From Chitinophaga filiformis (GTDB lineage Bacteria; Bacteroidota; Bacteroidia; Chitinophagales; Chitinophagaceae), in contig NZ_JAKIRP010000015.1 in the NCBI RefSeq assembly GCF_021646545.1, positions 1 to 64,000 on the forward strand: a DNA stretch of 64,000 nt. The letters are read 5' to 3'. Positions 17,435 through 26,105 of this stretch are shown here, piece by piece. Within the stretch, counting starts at the first letter, position 1. Every line of letters begins with the position of its first letter. The notes beneath the pieces were generated by a model that searched no databases, had not been told where the DNA came from, and was given only the letters and a program-made list of their open reading frames with translations. The translations under genes were made by a program, and so were the position numbers.

Positions 17435-20400
17435 GCTGTTTCTTTTGCATCGCCAGTCTGGACTCGTAATACTTATTCAGGAAATGGTAAATGACCAGTT
17501 CCTGTTTTCTCTGGTTGGATAGCAGTATCCTGTTAAGGAACATGTGAACATAACTGCCCATCAGGTCATCCCATTTCCTTGCAGGCGCTTCCAGGATCGC
17601 CTGCCGGATGCGGGATGATCTGGTCGCTAACAACGAAATGGCGTCTTCTATTGCATTGTTCACATCCTGATCCGGATCCAGGAAACTGGCAATCTGACGC
17701 ATATGCTTGCGGTAACTGCTGTTTAGTTGTGTCTGTAGTGTTTGTTCACCGCCAAACTCCTGGAAGAAATGATATTGCAGCCTTTTTAGAAAAGCAGATT
17801 TCTCCTGCAACGAATAGCCGAAATCATGTAATAACATCTCTACTCCACGTAAGGCTATCAGCCACCTGTAATTTTCACCTTCTTCCCCTTCCAGCAAATC
17901 AACGCATCCCACTACAGCCTCGCTGTCATAATAGAAAATACGCTCACTCAGCTCCATGGTGCCGGCGCCATACCGTTCTATTTCACGGATGTAAGTATCC
18001 GTCTGTATCTTATGGATAAGTCCGGGATCAATTTCCTGAGAGATCATGCGATAGAACTCCGATAGCACCGTCTTCCAGAAGTCCTTGTCTGTTGCATGAT
18101 GGAAACGCACCCTGATATGATCATCAGGATCAGTATAGCGGATAAAGAACCATTGATCTATGACACGTTTCGCACTCAGCTCTTCTACCAGTGGTTTGAT
18201 CACTGTTTTCAGGATCTTTTCTGTTGTATTAACTCCTGCATATATTTTTAAGTATAGCCATTCACTACCAGGAGGGAAGTGCCGCTGTGGATGTGTGGAT
18301 GCTGCCGAATGAACTGCAGCTTTGGTCTGTTTACCTGCACTGCTTTTAAAAGGAATGATCAATTCGTTCGTGAATGTCCCTCCTTGTCCTGTGATCCAGC
18401 AATGCTCAGGAGTTTGCAATATTTCCTGTAAAGTGATTTCCTCTCTCTTCAGCAGCGTAGTGGCCAGCAGATGTACACACGATTCATTATCCAGGTCAAT
18501 AAACAGCTCGTTATCTCCTTCGGTAATAGATACGTACCTGGGTAGACGCAATGCCTGTCTGATATCCTGGAATATCCTGAAATGTTCCTGCACACCGCCA
18601 TGTTTTGCCAGTAATGGGTAGTCTTTCTTATGCAGGGTCCAGGTGCATTTCTGCAGAATAAACTTTTTATAACGTACTCTTGGCAGGAAAGGCGCTGCAA
18701 CCGGAAGATTCCATTGCCAGCCGGTAGCGTGATGCAATTGCTGGAACTGCAGATCACACAGGAACTTATACATAGGCAGACTTCCCCTGCTGAAGTTGTG
18801 TGCGGTGCTCAGACGGGGCATCACCCTTTTATTGAACTTGCGTGATCGCAGCACGACGGCATTGTTTTCTACCCTCACCATCAGGTCTGTTACCGGTATC
18901 TGATGATCTGCCGCAACACTGCCATTGCCCAGGTAGACGATTTCGTAGTCCCTTAGCTGTGGCCGCATCAGAATATTCCCTGTTCTTGCTTCCGGCAGGT
19001 GGATGATCTCTGCGTAGATCACATCCGGGTTGTGTTGCGCTTCTTCCGCAAGACACTCCCGTACCTTCTCTTTCAGCAGCTCATCGCCATGACAGAACCT
19101 TCCCAGCAGATTGGCGGCAGAAGGTCCTCCACAGGAACTAAAGTCAAACAGGTAGTCGCCATTGTCTACTGCCTGCGCACTTTCACTGACAATACTTCCC
19201 ATCACATAGAAGCTGTCCGGAATGGGTACTTCATTAGCAGTGGAAAGCTCCTCTATGTCAGCATCTGTCAGGGTTATTTCCATCTGCTGCTGCCGGAGGC
19301 ATTCCATATATCGCTTCAGCTGGAATTGCCGCATATTATTCCATGAGATAGTATCCGGTCCGCTACTGTTCTTGATAACAATATCATCCAGTAAGGGTAC
19401 ATGGGCCGAGTAATGACTGGTATAAGCACCGTAACCGATGCCGGTTTCCGTATCCAGCGCAATGGCTAGTGGTATTTCCTGCTCTTCATACCGCTGTTGG
19501 AAACTCTTAATGAAGTTTTGCAGATCACCGGTCCTTTCCGGCGCGGGCAGCTTCCATAAGGCGGCCACCTGTTCCTGTATCTCTGTAATTACCTGCTGAC
19601 TGATGGTATTCGTGGATGTGGAAAGAAAAAGATCCGTTTGCACGAGGTCTTTATTGTTGGTATCTGGCAGTAATTGTTTTACCAGCGCATGCGTTTGCAG
19701 GTATTTGTCAATGCCAGTGGCAGGCATGCCTAGTAGTTGTTGAATAGCAGTCAATGTATCATGAATGCCTTCCGTATGTTGTAGTTCTCTCAGTCTCCTG
19801 ACCAGTATATGAAAAAATTCCTCACCTGTGATAGTCGGTTCCAGTTCACTGATAAGCAGCTGACTTTCTATCAGCTCCTGTATGAATTCCTGTGCTTCCT
19901 CAGCGGTGATCTCTTCACTGGTGAGATAGGAACAAAGTTCCTCAATGGTAGCACCTGTGGCAGCCCTTTCCAATACCTGTTCCAGGTAGGTAGAATAATT
20001 GACAGCAGTAAGATCATACTGCCGGAATTTGTTTTTAACAGTGAATGCCGCATACCGGTAATTATCTCCCGTTCTGTACACAGAGTTGTTTGGAAAATAA
20101 CGCAACTGCGCCTGTACTGCGGGTATCATCGCTATCTTTTCCGCCAGTTCAGCTACATAGTTCATATCCAGCCGGCAGTATTTCCGGTGTTGTTGCACTT
20201 CGTTCAGGTGGATAGCTGTAGCCTCAGTGAAGGCACCTGTTGCACAACCGGCAAAGAGGCCATATGGCGTACAGCGGGTGCTCATGCGGAGCACATATCT
20301 GAATAGTGACAATACCAGTTTATTGACATCCTTTTCGCCTGTCAGCTGTCCCTGTTGCCATTTCCGCAACTCATTGCTCAGCTCCGGCGACGCGATATAA

Positions 20401-20549
20401 ATGGCTTCTGCCAGGTAAGGGTCTGTAAATATGTGTTTGATCTCGTCGGCCAGTGCGGCGTAAGGAAGCTGTAAAAAGCGGGTTAAAAAATCTACCGGCA
20501 TCAGTGGAGACCTGAGCAGGTAAAAGCCTTTATTGGTCATCATAGTCAT
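17427..20549 (-). CDS. class I lanthipeptide dehydratase (LanB)
   Basis: The 1040-residue protein is a full-length LanB. The N-terminal glutamylation domain spans about residues 40-680 (early motif RMSTRCTPYGLFAGC), and the C-terminal elimination domain about 755-1030 begins GSEWLYLKIYAG and contains WFFIRYTDPDDHIRVRF. LanB uses glutamyl-tRNA to dehydrate Ser and Thr of a precursor peptide. It is divergent from two precursor genes starting 234 bp away and from lanC. By contrast the known pinensin dehydratase is reported as split, so this locus is related but organised differently. It is cytoplasmic. Confidence 0.95.
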   Translation of the reverse strand: MTMMTNKGFYLLRSPLMPVDFLTRFLQLPYAALADEIKHIFTDPYLAEAIYIASPELSNELRKWQQGQLTGEKDVNKLVLSLFRYVLRMSTRCTPYGLFAGCATGAFTEATAIHLNEVQQHRKYCRLDMNYVAELAEKIAMIPAVQAQLRYFPNNSVYRTGDNYRYAAFTVKNKFRQYDLTAVNYSTYLEQVLERAATGATIEELCSYLTSEEITAEEAQEFIQELIESQLLISELEPTITGEEFFHILVRRLRELQHTEGIHDTLTAIQQLLGMPATGIDKYLQTHALVKQLLPDTNNKDLVQTDLFLSTSTNTISQQVITEIQEQVAALWKLPAPERTGDLQNFIKSFQQRYEEQEIPLAIALDTETGIGYGAYTSHYSAHVPLLDDIVIKNSSGPDTISWNNMRQFQLKRYMECLRQQQMEITLTDADIEELSTANEVPIPDSFYVMGSIVSESAQAVDNGDYLFDFSSCGGPSAANLLGRFCHGDELLKEKVRECLAEEAQHNPDVIYAEIIHLPEARTGNILMRPQLRDYEIVYLGNGSVAADHQIPVTDLMVRVENNAVVLRSRKFNKRVMPRLSTAHNFSRGSLPMYKFLCDLQFQQLHHATGWQWNLPVAAPFLPRVRYKKFILQKCTWTLHKKDYPLLAKHGGVQEHFRIFQDIRQALRLPRYVSITEGDNELFIDLDNESCVHLLATTLLKREEITLQEILQTPEHCWITGQGGTFTNELIIPFKSSAGKQTKAAVHSAASTHPQRHFPPGSEWLYLKIYAGVNTTEKILKTVIKPLVEELSAKRVIDQWFFIRYTDPDDHIRVRFHHATDKDFWKTVLSEFYRMISQEIDPGLIHKIQTDTYIREIERYGAGTMELSERIFYYDSEAVVGCVDLLEGEEGENYRWLIALRGVEMLLHDFGYSLQEKSAFLKRLQYHFFQEFGGEQTLQTQLNSSYRKHMRQIASFLDPDQDVNNAIEDAISLLATRSSRIRQAILEAPARKWDDLMGSYVHMFLNRILLSNQRKQELVIYHFLNKYYESRLAMQKKQLI

Positions 20550-20783
20550 GTGAATACAGATAAAAAGATAACCCTTATACGCACATTACAGGCCCCCCTT
20601 AAAAGGTGATATTTCATCTACTGGAAAAAAAGAACAGAAAATCCCCCTTTCCAGTGATGAGGTGAAGCAGCCTTTATCCTTATCTTTAAACATAATGAAA
20701 ACCGTGCCCACATTCCTACTTTATAAACCTGACCGCTAAAGGACATCATTCATTTCTTAATATTTAAAAACCACTTGTTAACT

Positions 20784-20942
20784 ATGAAAAAAGCGTCAAG
20801 CAGAAAGCTTACCCTTGGCAAGATCAAGATTGCCAGACTGAGCACCACAAAACAGGAAGTTGCAAACCAGCAGGCTAATGCTCCTACCTATACTGGTTGC
20901 AGTCTTTTCAAATGTCCTCCTCCACAGGATGGCAGAAACTAA
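20784..20942 (+). CDS. lanthipeptide precursor peptide 1
   Basis: The 52-residue peptide has leader motif KLTLGKIKIARLS at residues 8-20, matching 11 of 13 positions of the second precursor (KLDLGKIKIASLS). This leader type is known from class I lanthipeptides of Bacteroidota, including pinensins. The C-terminal part contains Thr35, Thr37, Ser40 and Cys39 and Cys44, ending CPPPQDGRN. LanB would dehydrate Ser/Thr and LanC would close rings to the two cysteines. The leader cleavage site is unknown; there is no GG motif. It lies 234 bp from divergent lanB and 38 bp before the second precursor. Confidence 0.9.
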   Translation: MKKASSRKLTLGKIKIARLSTTKQEVANQQANAPTYTGCSLFKCPPPQDGRN

Positions 20943-20980
20943 GTACAGCAGTTTATTCAAAATCTAAAACCGCATTTCTT

Positions 20981-21169
20981 ATGAAAAAGAAAACAGAAAA
21001 AAAACTCGACCTCGGAAAGATCAAGATCGCAAGTTTAAGCCGTTCAAAACAGGATATGAATAATGGTTTAGTAGCAATTCCTACTACCACTATTGCGTCT
21101 TTTAAAGTTTGTACGGACGACATCAGCCAGGGTGCGCCCATTTGCAGCGTGGACTCTTGCCGATTCTAA
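20981..21169 (+). CDS. lanthipeptide precursor peptide 2
   Basis: The 62-residue peptide has the leader KLDLGKIKIASLS at residues 8-20. The C-terminal region is rich in modifiable residues, with PTTTIAS and the later Thr/Ser around Cys44, Cys55 and Cys60, and ends CRF. The ATG at 20981 was chosen because it aligns this peptide residue for residue with precursor 1. A longer in-frame reading from 20897 would run through the first precursor gene and is not credible. A strong hairpin terminator follows at once (21174), before lanC. Confidence 0.9.
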   Translation: MKKKTEKKLDLGKIKIASLSRSKQDMNNGLVAIPTTTIASFKVCTDDISQGAPICSVDSCRF

Positions 21170-21173
21170 ATTC

Positions 21174-21219
21174 ATCATGGTGCGGCATAGCTGTGGTTGT
21201 TCGCCGCACCATGATTTTT
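21174..21219 (+). terminator. terminator or attenuator between precursors and lanC
   Basis: Perfect 13-bp inverted repeat (ATCATGGTGCGGC with its complement at 21203-21215), loop of 16 bases, followed by TTTTT. It sits 4 bp after the second precursor stop and 8 bp before the lanC ATG. Partial read-through would make far more precursor mRNA than lanC mRNA, the arrangement common in lanthipeptide operons. Confidence 0.85.
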
Positions 21220-21226
21220 GTACCAG

Positions 21227-22447
21227 ATGAATATGAATGATAAAAGAACCGCCGGAAAAATATTACAGGACATCAGCCAATCCCTCGACCACTTTACAAA
21301 AGAAACAGCCATTTCCGGCTTATTGGGAGGTTACACGGGCGCTGCTTTATTTTTTGCTTACTACTATCAGTTCACAGGAAAACAGAAATACCTGAAGAAG
21401 GCGCACCAGCTGCTGGAAAGAGGTGTGCATGACATGGCCGCAACGGCCCTGCCATTCAATTACTGTAATGGCATAGCGGGCATAGTGTGGAACATTCAAC
21501 ATCTCATTAAAGCGGGGTTCGTGAATGAAGAGGGGATGGACGATATCTTTGAAGATGTAGATGAAATACTGGGACAGGCAATGTTAGACGCAGTGCAGCA
21601 GGGACAACACGATTTCCTGCACCAGGGACTGGGTATTGCACTGTATTTCCTGGAAAGAGACCAGCATCCGCAGGCAAAGCATTACCTGACAACCCTGGTA
21701 TCCACCCTGGAATCGACAGCCATGGAAACGGAAGATGGTATTAGCTGGCAGGACCACCTGACCGGACTGGGAGGAAAACCTCCCGGGGAGGTTACCTTCA
21801 ATATGGGCCTGGCCCACGGCGTTCCCGCTGTCATCTCCATTCTCGGGATGATCTATCAGAAAGGGATCGCAGTTGCACAAACTGATGACCTCATCCGAAA
21901 AGGAATATCCTGGTTACTGAAAGCTGAGAACAGCCCGGAAGAGGGACTGACTGCCTTATACCCTGTACTGACTGATGTCAGCCACCAGGCGCTGACAGGT
22001 AAACAGAGCCGTCTCGGTTGGTGTTATGGCGATCTGGGAATTGCCACCACACTGCTGAATGCCGGTATCTGGCTGGCCGATAACACATATCAGGAGAAAG
22101 CCTTACAAATTTTTCACCACACATTGGCGCATCGCAATATCAAAAACAGCAACGTACATGACGCCTGCCTTTGTCATGGAAGTGCCGGCATTGCACATAT
22201 CTACAGGCGTGCCTGGCTGCAAACAAAAGATCCCGCTCTATTAACAGGTGCAACATATTGGTTACAAGAGGCTTTGCAGATGAATACTCATAAGGACAGC
22301 CCAGGCGGCTTCCGGTTTTATGCAAAAGACGGCTATGAAAACAGCTATGGTATCCTGGAAGGAGTAGCCGGCATTGGCCTGGCACTGATGGCAGCCATCG
22401 ATGAGGATACAGATCCTTCATGGGACCGGTGTATGTTATTATGTTGA
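21227..22447 (+). CDS. lanthionine synthetase C-family cyclase (LanC)
   Basis: The 406-residue protein has the alpha/alpha-barrel repeats of LanC (repeated GxxG segments such as SGLLGGYTGAALFF, FNYCNGIAGI and GILEGVAGIGLAL). Zinc ligands are the cysteine in GWCYGDLG (near residue 265) and Cys-His in CLCHGSAG (near 314-315). It adds cysteine thiols to dehydrated residues to form lanthionine rings. The ATG at 21227 was preferred over a TTG at 21218, which falls in the terminator T run; an ATG at 21233 is also possible. It is read with the precursors through the attenuator. Confidence 0.94.
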   Translation: MNMNDKRTAGKILQDISQSLDHFTKETAISGLLGGYTGAALFFAYYYQFTGKQKYLKKAHQLLERGVHDMAATALPFNYCNGIAGIVWNIQHLIKAGFVNEEGMDDIFEDVDEILGQAMLDAVQQGQHDFLHQGLGIALYFLERDQHPQAKHYLTTLVSTLESTAMETEDGISWQDHLTGLGGKPPGEVTFNMGLAHGVPAVISILGMIYQKGIAVAQTDDLIRKGISWLLKAENSPEEGLTALYPVLTDVSHQALTGKQSRLGWCYGDLGIATTLLNAGIWLADNTYQEKALQIFHHTLAHRNIKNSNVHDACLCHGSAGIAHIYRRAWLQTKDPALLTGATYWLQEALQMNTHKDSPGGFRFYAKDGYENSYGILEGVAGIGLALMAAIDEDTDPSWDRCMLLC

Positions 22448-22539
22448 TATTTTCGTTATATTACATATAATGCCGAAGACCTGCTGTAAGTAGCTTGTTG
22501 CCCGCTACTGCCTACATTGGCATCTTAAATTGGATACCC

Positions 22540-23166
22540 ATGATCCGCCTGTATTTCGTAAACAACCACCCGTTGATCCAGGAAGGCCTGCGTTCACTTC
22601 TTGGTACTGAGCATGATATTTTATTAGCAGGACATGCCCGTAGTGGCTGCGCCTGCCTCAGATTCCTGTTGCATAATCCAGTTGACATCGTTATTATAGA
22701 TACCTGCCTGCCCGACATAGACAGTATTGAGCTATGCGCCAATATCAGAATGGAATACCCGAAGGTATCCGTGCTGGTGTTGAGCTCCCTCCGGGATGAA
22801 AAGTACGTCGCCAATATGCTGCAATGCGGCGCCAGCGGTTATATTCTGAATACTGTTGATAAAGACGAACTGCTATACGCTGTTCACACTGTATACGCAG
22901 GCGATATCTATCTTTCTCCGGCCGTTAAACAGGCCATGAGCAGCGATAGGGTAGGTATACAAAAAAATTTCCCCTCTCTTACGAGAAGGGAAAAAGAAGT
23001 TTTATGTCTGATCTCAGAAGGGAATACGAATGTTGAAATTGCAGAGAAGTTATTTATCAGCGCAGATACTGTGAACAGTCACCGGAAAAAATTACTGGCC
23101 AAACTGGAAGTAAAGAATACCGCTATGCTGATCAAGTACGCTGTTGATAACAAGCTGCTGGTATGA
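22540..23166 (+). CDS. LuxR-type response regulator with atypical receiver
   Basis: The 208-residue protein has a receiver domain (1-120) and a LuxR helix-turn-helix (about 145-208, LTRREKEVLCLISEGNTNVEIAEKLF in pieces). The phospho-acceptor aspartate is present (VIIDTCLPD, near 54). However, the acidic pair normally read DD is Asn8-Asn9 (FVNNHPLI), and the conserved lysine after GY is replaced (GYILN). It may therefore not respond to phosphorylation in the usual way. The ATG at 22540 was chosen because an upstream TTG start at 22495 adds residues before the first strand. It lies 92 bp after lanC on the same strand, with no kinase nearby, so it is a candidate regulator of the lanthipeptide locus. 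Confidence 0.9.
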   Translation: MIRLYFVNNHPLIQEGLRSLLGTEHDILLAGHARSGCACLRFLLHNPVDIVIIDTCLPDIDSIELCANIRMEYPKVSVLVLSSLRDEKYVANMLQCGASGYILNTVDKDELLYAVHTVYAGDIYLSPAVKQAMSSDRVGIQKNFPSLTRREKEVLCLISEGNTNVEIAEKLFISADTVNSHRKKLLAKLEVKNTAMLIKYAVDNKLLV

Positions 23167-24270
23167 TCAATTGCTTTTGAATGCAATTTTATCCACCACA
23201 ACGCCCAGTTTCTTCATCGCTGAAGCATCGGTTTTTACTTTCTTATCGCCGGTTACCTGGTCGTACAATTTAGGATCGCTGGAATTATTGGCTTTAAAGG
23301 CAATATTTACACCCTTACCTGCGAAGGCGCCACCTTCCCAGTCGGCCACTTCACCGCCCATGTCCCATTCAAACCCGTGAATGCGGAAGTCCCTGCCGTT
23401 TACTTTTACCACTTTATCCAGCGGATCGCCTACCTTGATTCCGAAAGGAGGCTTCCATTTGGAGTTCTCTTTGGTAAAGAAAACGCTGGTACCTTTCTCC
23501 CCGTCAAATTGTACGATCATTTCGTTGTCAGTATCCGGGAACACATAATAGGCCGTGCCGATATCATTTCCCTGGAAATCCTGCGCCTGGCGCGCAACTA
23601 CATGCTCTTTACCATAAAGGGCATATAGCTGATCGGGCTGGCGCAGTTTGAATATCTGTCTTACGTCCCAGTTGAAGTTGTCTGCTGCAGGAGAAGCAGG
23701 TGCGGCTGGTGTAGTGCCTGGTTCTGCGGGAACATCTGCCGTAGTAGTAACTGTATTACTGGAATTGGATTCAGTTGTATTTGTTGTTTCGGCGCTGGCA
23801 TCATTCTGCGCTACCGCCGGTGCTATCTGCAATGGCGGCAGGGTGGCAGGGATAGCGCCGGTAGTGTAGAGCGTAGATTTTTCCTCCAGCAGCTCTTTCG
23901 TCTCTCCCTTGTATTTATTTACCGTATAAGTCGCCAGTGGGAATACACTGTTGCTCTGAAGATTGATAGCACGCAGGTGAGCAATGAACTGCTGCCTGTT
24001 CCCGTTGGCGAACTGGTAGATGAATTTCAGCGCAGCATCCAGTGCGGCCGGATCTTTTTTCAGCTCGGTCATTGTTTTATCTATATCCAGTCCGGCGGCC
24101 CCGCTCCTTGACATTTGCTCGGTCACGAAAACAATAAGGGAATCGTTCCTTACTTCATAGCGCTTGGCCAACTTATCGGAAAAGTCTTCTGCGATCTTAT
24201 CTTCCAGTTTTGTCTGCGCATGTACCGCAAGGGGTAAGATGAATGCTAATATGGCAATGATGCGTTTCAT
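23167..24270 (-). CDS. secreted protein of unknown function
   Basis: The 367-residue protein has a signal peptide (about residues 1-18, cleavage after VHA), a helical N-terminal half and a low-complexity Ser/Thr/Ala/Pro linker (about 155-200, with TTAD and TTPAAPASPAADNF). A C-terminal domain ends KLGVVVDKIAFKSN. No family was recognised. It is convergent with the response regulator, whose stop codon abuts its own. It lies 82 bp downstream of the membrane protein that ends the large biosynthetic operon, so it could be read with it. Confidence 0.7.
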   Translation of the reverse strand: MKRIIAILAFILPLAVHAQTKLEDKIAEDFSDKLAKRYEVRNDSLIVFVTEQMSRSGAAGLDIDKTMTELKKDPAALDAALKFIYQFANGNRQQFIAHLRAINLQSNSVFPLATYTVNKYKGETKELLEEKSTLYTTGAIPATLPPLQIAPAVAQNDASAETTNTTESNSSNTVTTTADVPAEPGTTPAAPASPAADNFNWDVRQIFKLRQPDQLYALYGKEHVVARQAQDFQGNDIGTAYYVFPDTDNEMIVQFDGEKGTSVFFTKENSKWKPPFGIKVGDPLDKVVKVNGRDFRIHGFEWDMGGEVADWEGGAFAGKGVNIAFKANNSSDPKLYDQVTGDKKVKTDASAMKKLGVVVDKIAFKSN

Positions 24271-24352
24271 GCATGGTCGTTTTAGTATTGGGAATTGTCC
24301 TTCCTAACTATCAGGCAATTACCATGACTAAATTATGTAATATTCCTGATTG

Positions 24353-24844
24353 TTAGTGCGGATACAGCTTTTTTACCTTGTGGATCGGCTGAAGGGTAAA
24401 GAATATCGCCATCCCTCCGGCCAACACCCCTGAGAGAACCGACAGCATTGTACCATTAAAGCTGTAATTCTCCGGTAAACAGGCATGTATACCAAGCATA
24501 GCGGCTAACGTCAGAAACAGGGTGATTATTGCGTTCAACGACGCAGTTTTTAGCATGAAACGGATCTTGACCTTTTTAGGTGGCGGAGAAGTGACCAGCT
24601 GCTCCTTCTCCAGCAGCGTAGTGGTTTTGTTTAATATGTCAATAGTGATACATAAAGGCAGCAGCAGCGCCATGGGCAGGAAGAATCTTGCCACCGGATG
24701 CTCTCCCCGGAACAGGTAAACGGCACTCAGATCGTCAAACCCGAAATAGGGCACCAGTGCATTAATGATCACATTGGTAGTGAAATAAAAGAGCACCTGG
24801 CGCTGCGTGAACCTCTTTAAGGTACTATTGATGGGCTGGTTCAT
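24353..24844 (-). CDS. small integral membrane protein, last gene of the PKS operon
   Basis: The 163-residue protein has about four hydrophobic segments: FYFTTNVIINALVPYF, FFLPMALLLPLCITIDIL, ASLNAIITLFLTLAAMLGI and MLSVLSGVLAGGMAIFFTL. No family was recognised. Its start overlaps the end of the acyltransferase gene at 24825-26099 by 20 bp, which ties it to the operon. A role in placing or moving a lipid product at the inner membrane is possible but is inference. Confidence 0.75.
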   Translation of the reverse strand: MNQPINSTLKRFTQRQVLFYFTTNVIINALVPYFGFDDLSAVYLFRGEHPVARFFLPMALLLPLCITIDILNKTTTLLEKEQLVTSPPPKKVKIRFMLKTASLNAIITLFLTLAAMLGIHACLPENYSFNGTMLSVLSGVLAGGMAIFFTLQPIHKVKKLYPH

Positions 24845-26099
24845 GGACGGAATTTATGGGCAGTAACTCCTGCATGGTTTGAACAATAGCCCTGGCCTTC
24901 GCTTCTTCCAGGAAGCTTTCACAGGAAATGAATGAAAAATCCGTCTGCCCCCTGAATGTGCTGATCACCAGTGTGTTGGCATTCCGCCAGGGAAAGGCGG
25001 CACTGGGGCTGTAGAGCGTCTCCAGTTCAAAGGTTTCGTATTGCTCCGGGATGTCCAGTTTACCCATGTTGGACAACGTTACATCGTGCGTGCCGTCTGT
25101 TTTTTTCAGAAAATCAATCATCCGCGTAGCGGCTGTATGAAAATATTCACTGGTTAGCAGCAGTTTCCGTACATCCATCTTTTCTATGGCGCTGGTCAGG
25201 TCTGTTTTCAGCTGACGGGCCCTCGTCCAGAAGGTCGCTTTTGTATGACTGATACTCAGTTCGGCAATAGGCGCAAACGCAAACAGGTGGTCCTGTTTTA
25301 TCTCCGGGATGAACCGGCGGATGTCTACAGGACAGATCACCTTACCATGAGAGGCATCTCCCATTACCTGACGGTGGGCTTGCATAAAAGCGAGGGAGAA
25401 CACTGCATGCAGCGACGTGTTCTCTATCCTGGAGGCGGTTATTAACGCCGCCGTAGCCGCTTTATCCAGCTTCCAGCGCACCATGTAATGCTTGCCTTGT
25501 ACAGGCTGCGGCCCCCTTGTCTTTAAGGCTAATACAACACCCGCTACCTTTGACAGCAACCATAGCTTCAGCTGTAGTTTCCAGTTGGAGGATAACGCTG
25601 CCGGAATAAAGCTGTGAATGGATTCAAAAGAAGGGTAGGGGATTAATACAGTTTCCGGCTTGTCCAATACCTGCAGCAACTCGCGCATCAGCGTCAGGAT
25701 GGATGTACCATCGCAGATACAATGTGGGAGTATCAACAGTAATTCAGATACTTCATCCGAACGTAACCATATCACTCTTGCCAGCGGCCCTTTGCGCACG
25801 TCGAAAGTACGCCCCCATTCAGCGGCAGATACCGCCTGCCAGTGATCGTCATCGCGGCGTTCTATGATCTGCACGGGAATAGGAGGGATTTTAGTATCAG
25901 ATACAAAATAGGGCCTGCCGTTCTCGTCTTCCCTGATCACTACTCCCAGCAGGGGATGTTTTTGCTGTATCTTCTCCAGCGCATATATCAGGCCTTCCAG
26001 GGTAACGCGACCGCGGATCTTTGCTGTGAAAATACAGTTTACAGTTGCTGCGGCATCTACATACATGATCCGTTCGCCCAGTATTAATTTTCTATTCAT
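24825..26099 (-). CDS. condensation-domain-like acyltransferase 1 (PapA5/WES-like fold)
   Basis: The 424-residue protein has the chloramphenicol-acetyltransferase/condensation fold, with N-terminal YALEKIQQKHPLLGVVIRED and the catalytic HxxxDG as HCICDG (near residues 120-125). Free-standing enzymes of this kind esterify alcohols or amines with carrier-bound acyl groups, as PapA5 does in mycobacterial lipids. It is paralogous to the next gene upstream (26106-27419), which begins with the same KL(I/L)LPERIM-type pattern. The gap between the two is 6 bp. It probably adds an acyl chain to the polyketide or glycolipid made by this operon. Confidence 0.85.
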   Translation of the reverse strand: MNRKLILGERIMYVDAAATVNCIFTAKIRGRVTLEGLIYALEKIQQKHPLLGVVIREDENGRPYFVSDTKIPPIPVQIIERRDDDHWQAVSAAEWGRTFDVRKGPLARVIWLRSDEVSELLLILPHCICDGTSILTLMRELLQVLDKPETVLIPYPSFESIHSFIPAALSSNWKLQLKLWLLSKVAGVVLALKTRGPQPVQGKHYMVRWKLDKAATAALITASRIENTSLHAVFSLAFMQAHRQVMGDASHGKVICPVDIRRFIPEIKQDHLFAFAPIAELSISHTKATFWTRARQLKTDLTSAIEKMDVRKLLLTSEYFHTAATRMIDFLKKTDGTHDVTLSNMGKLDIPEQYETFELETLYSPSAAFPWRNANTLVISTFRGQTDFSFISCESFLEEAKARAIVQTMQELLPINSVHEPAHQ

Positions 26100-26105
26100 A
26101 GATGG

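Noticed and set aside
20897..21169. 90-residue reading of the second lanthipeptide precursor
   Set aside because: The extra N-terminus overlaps the first precursor gene; the ATG at 20981 gives a peptide whose leader aligns exactly with precursor 1.
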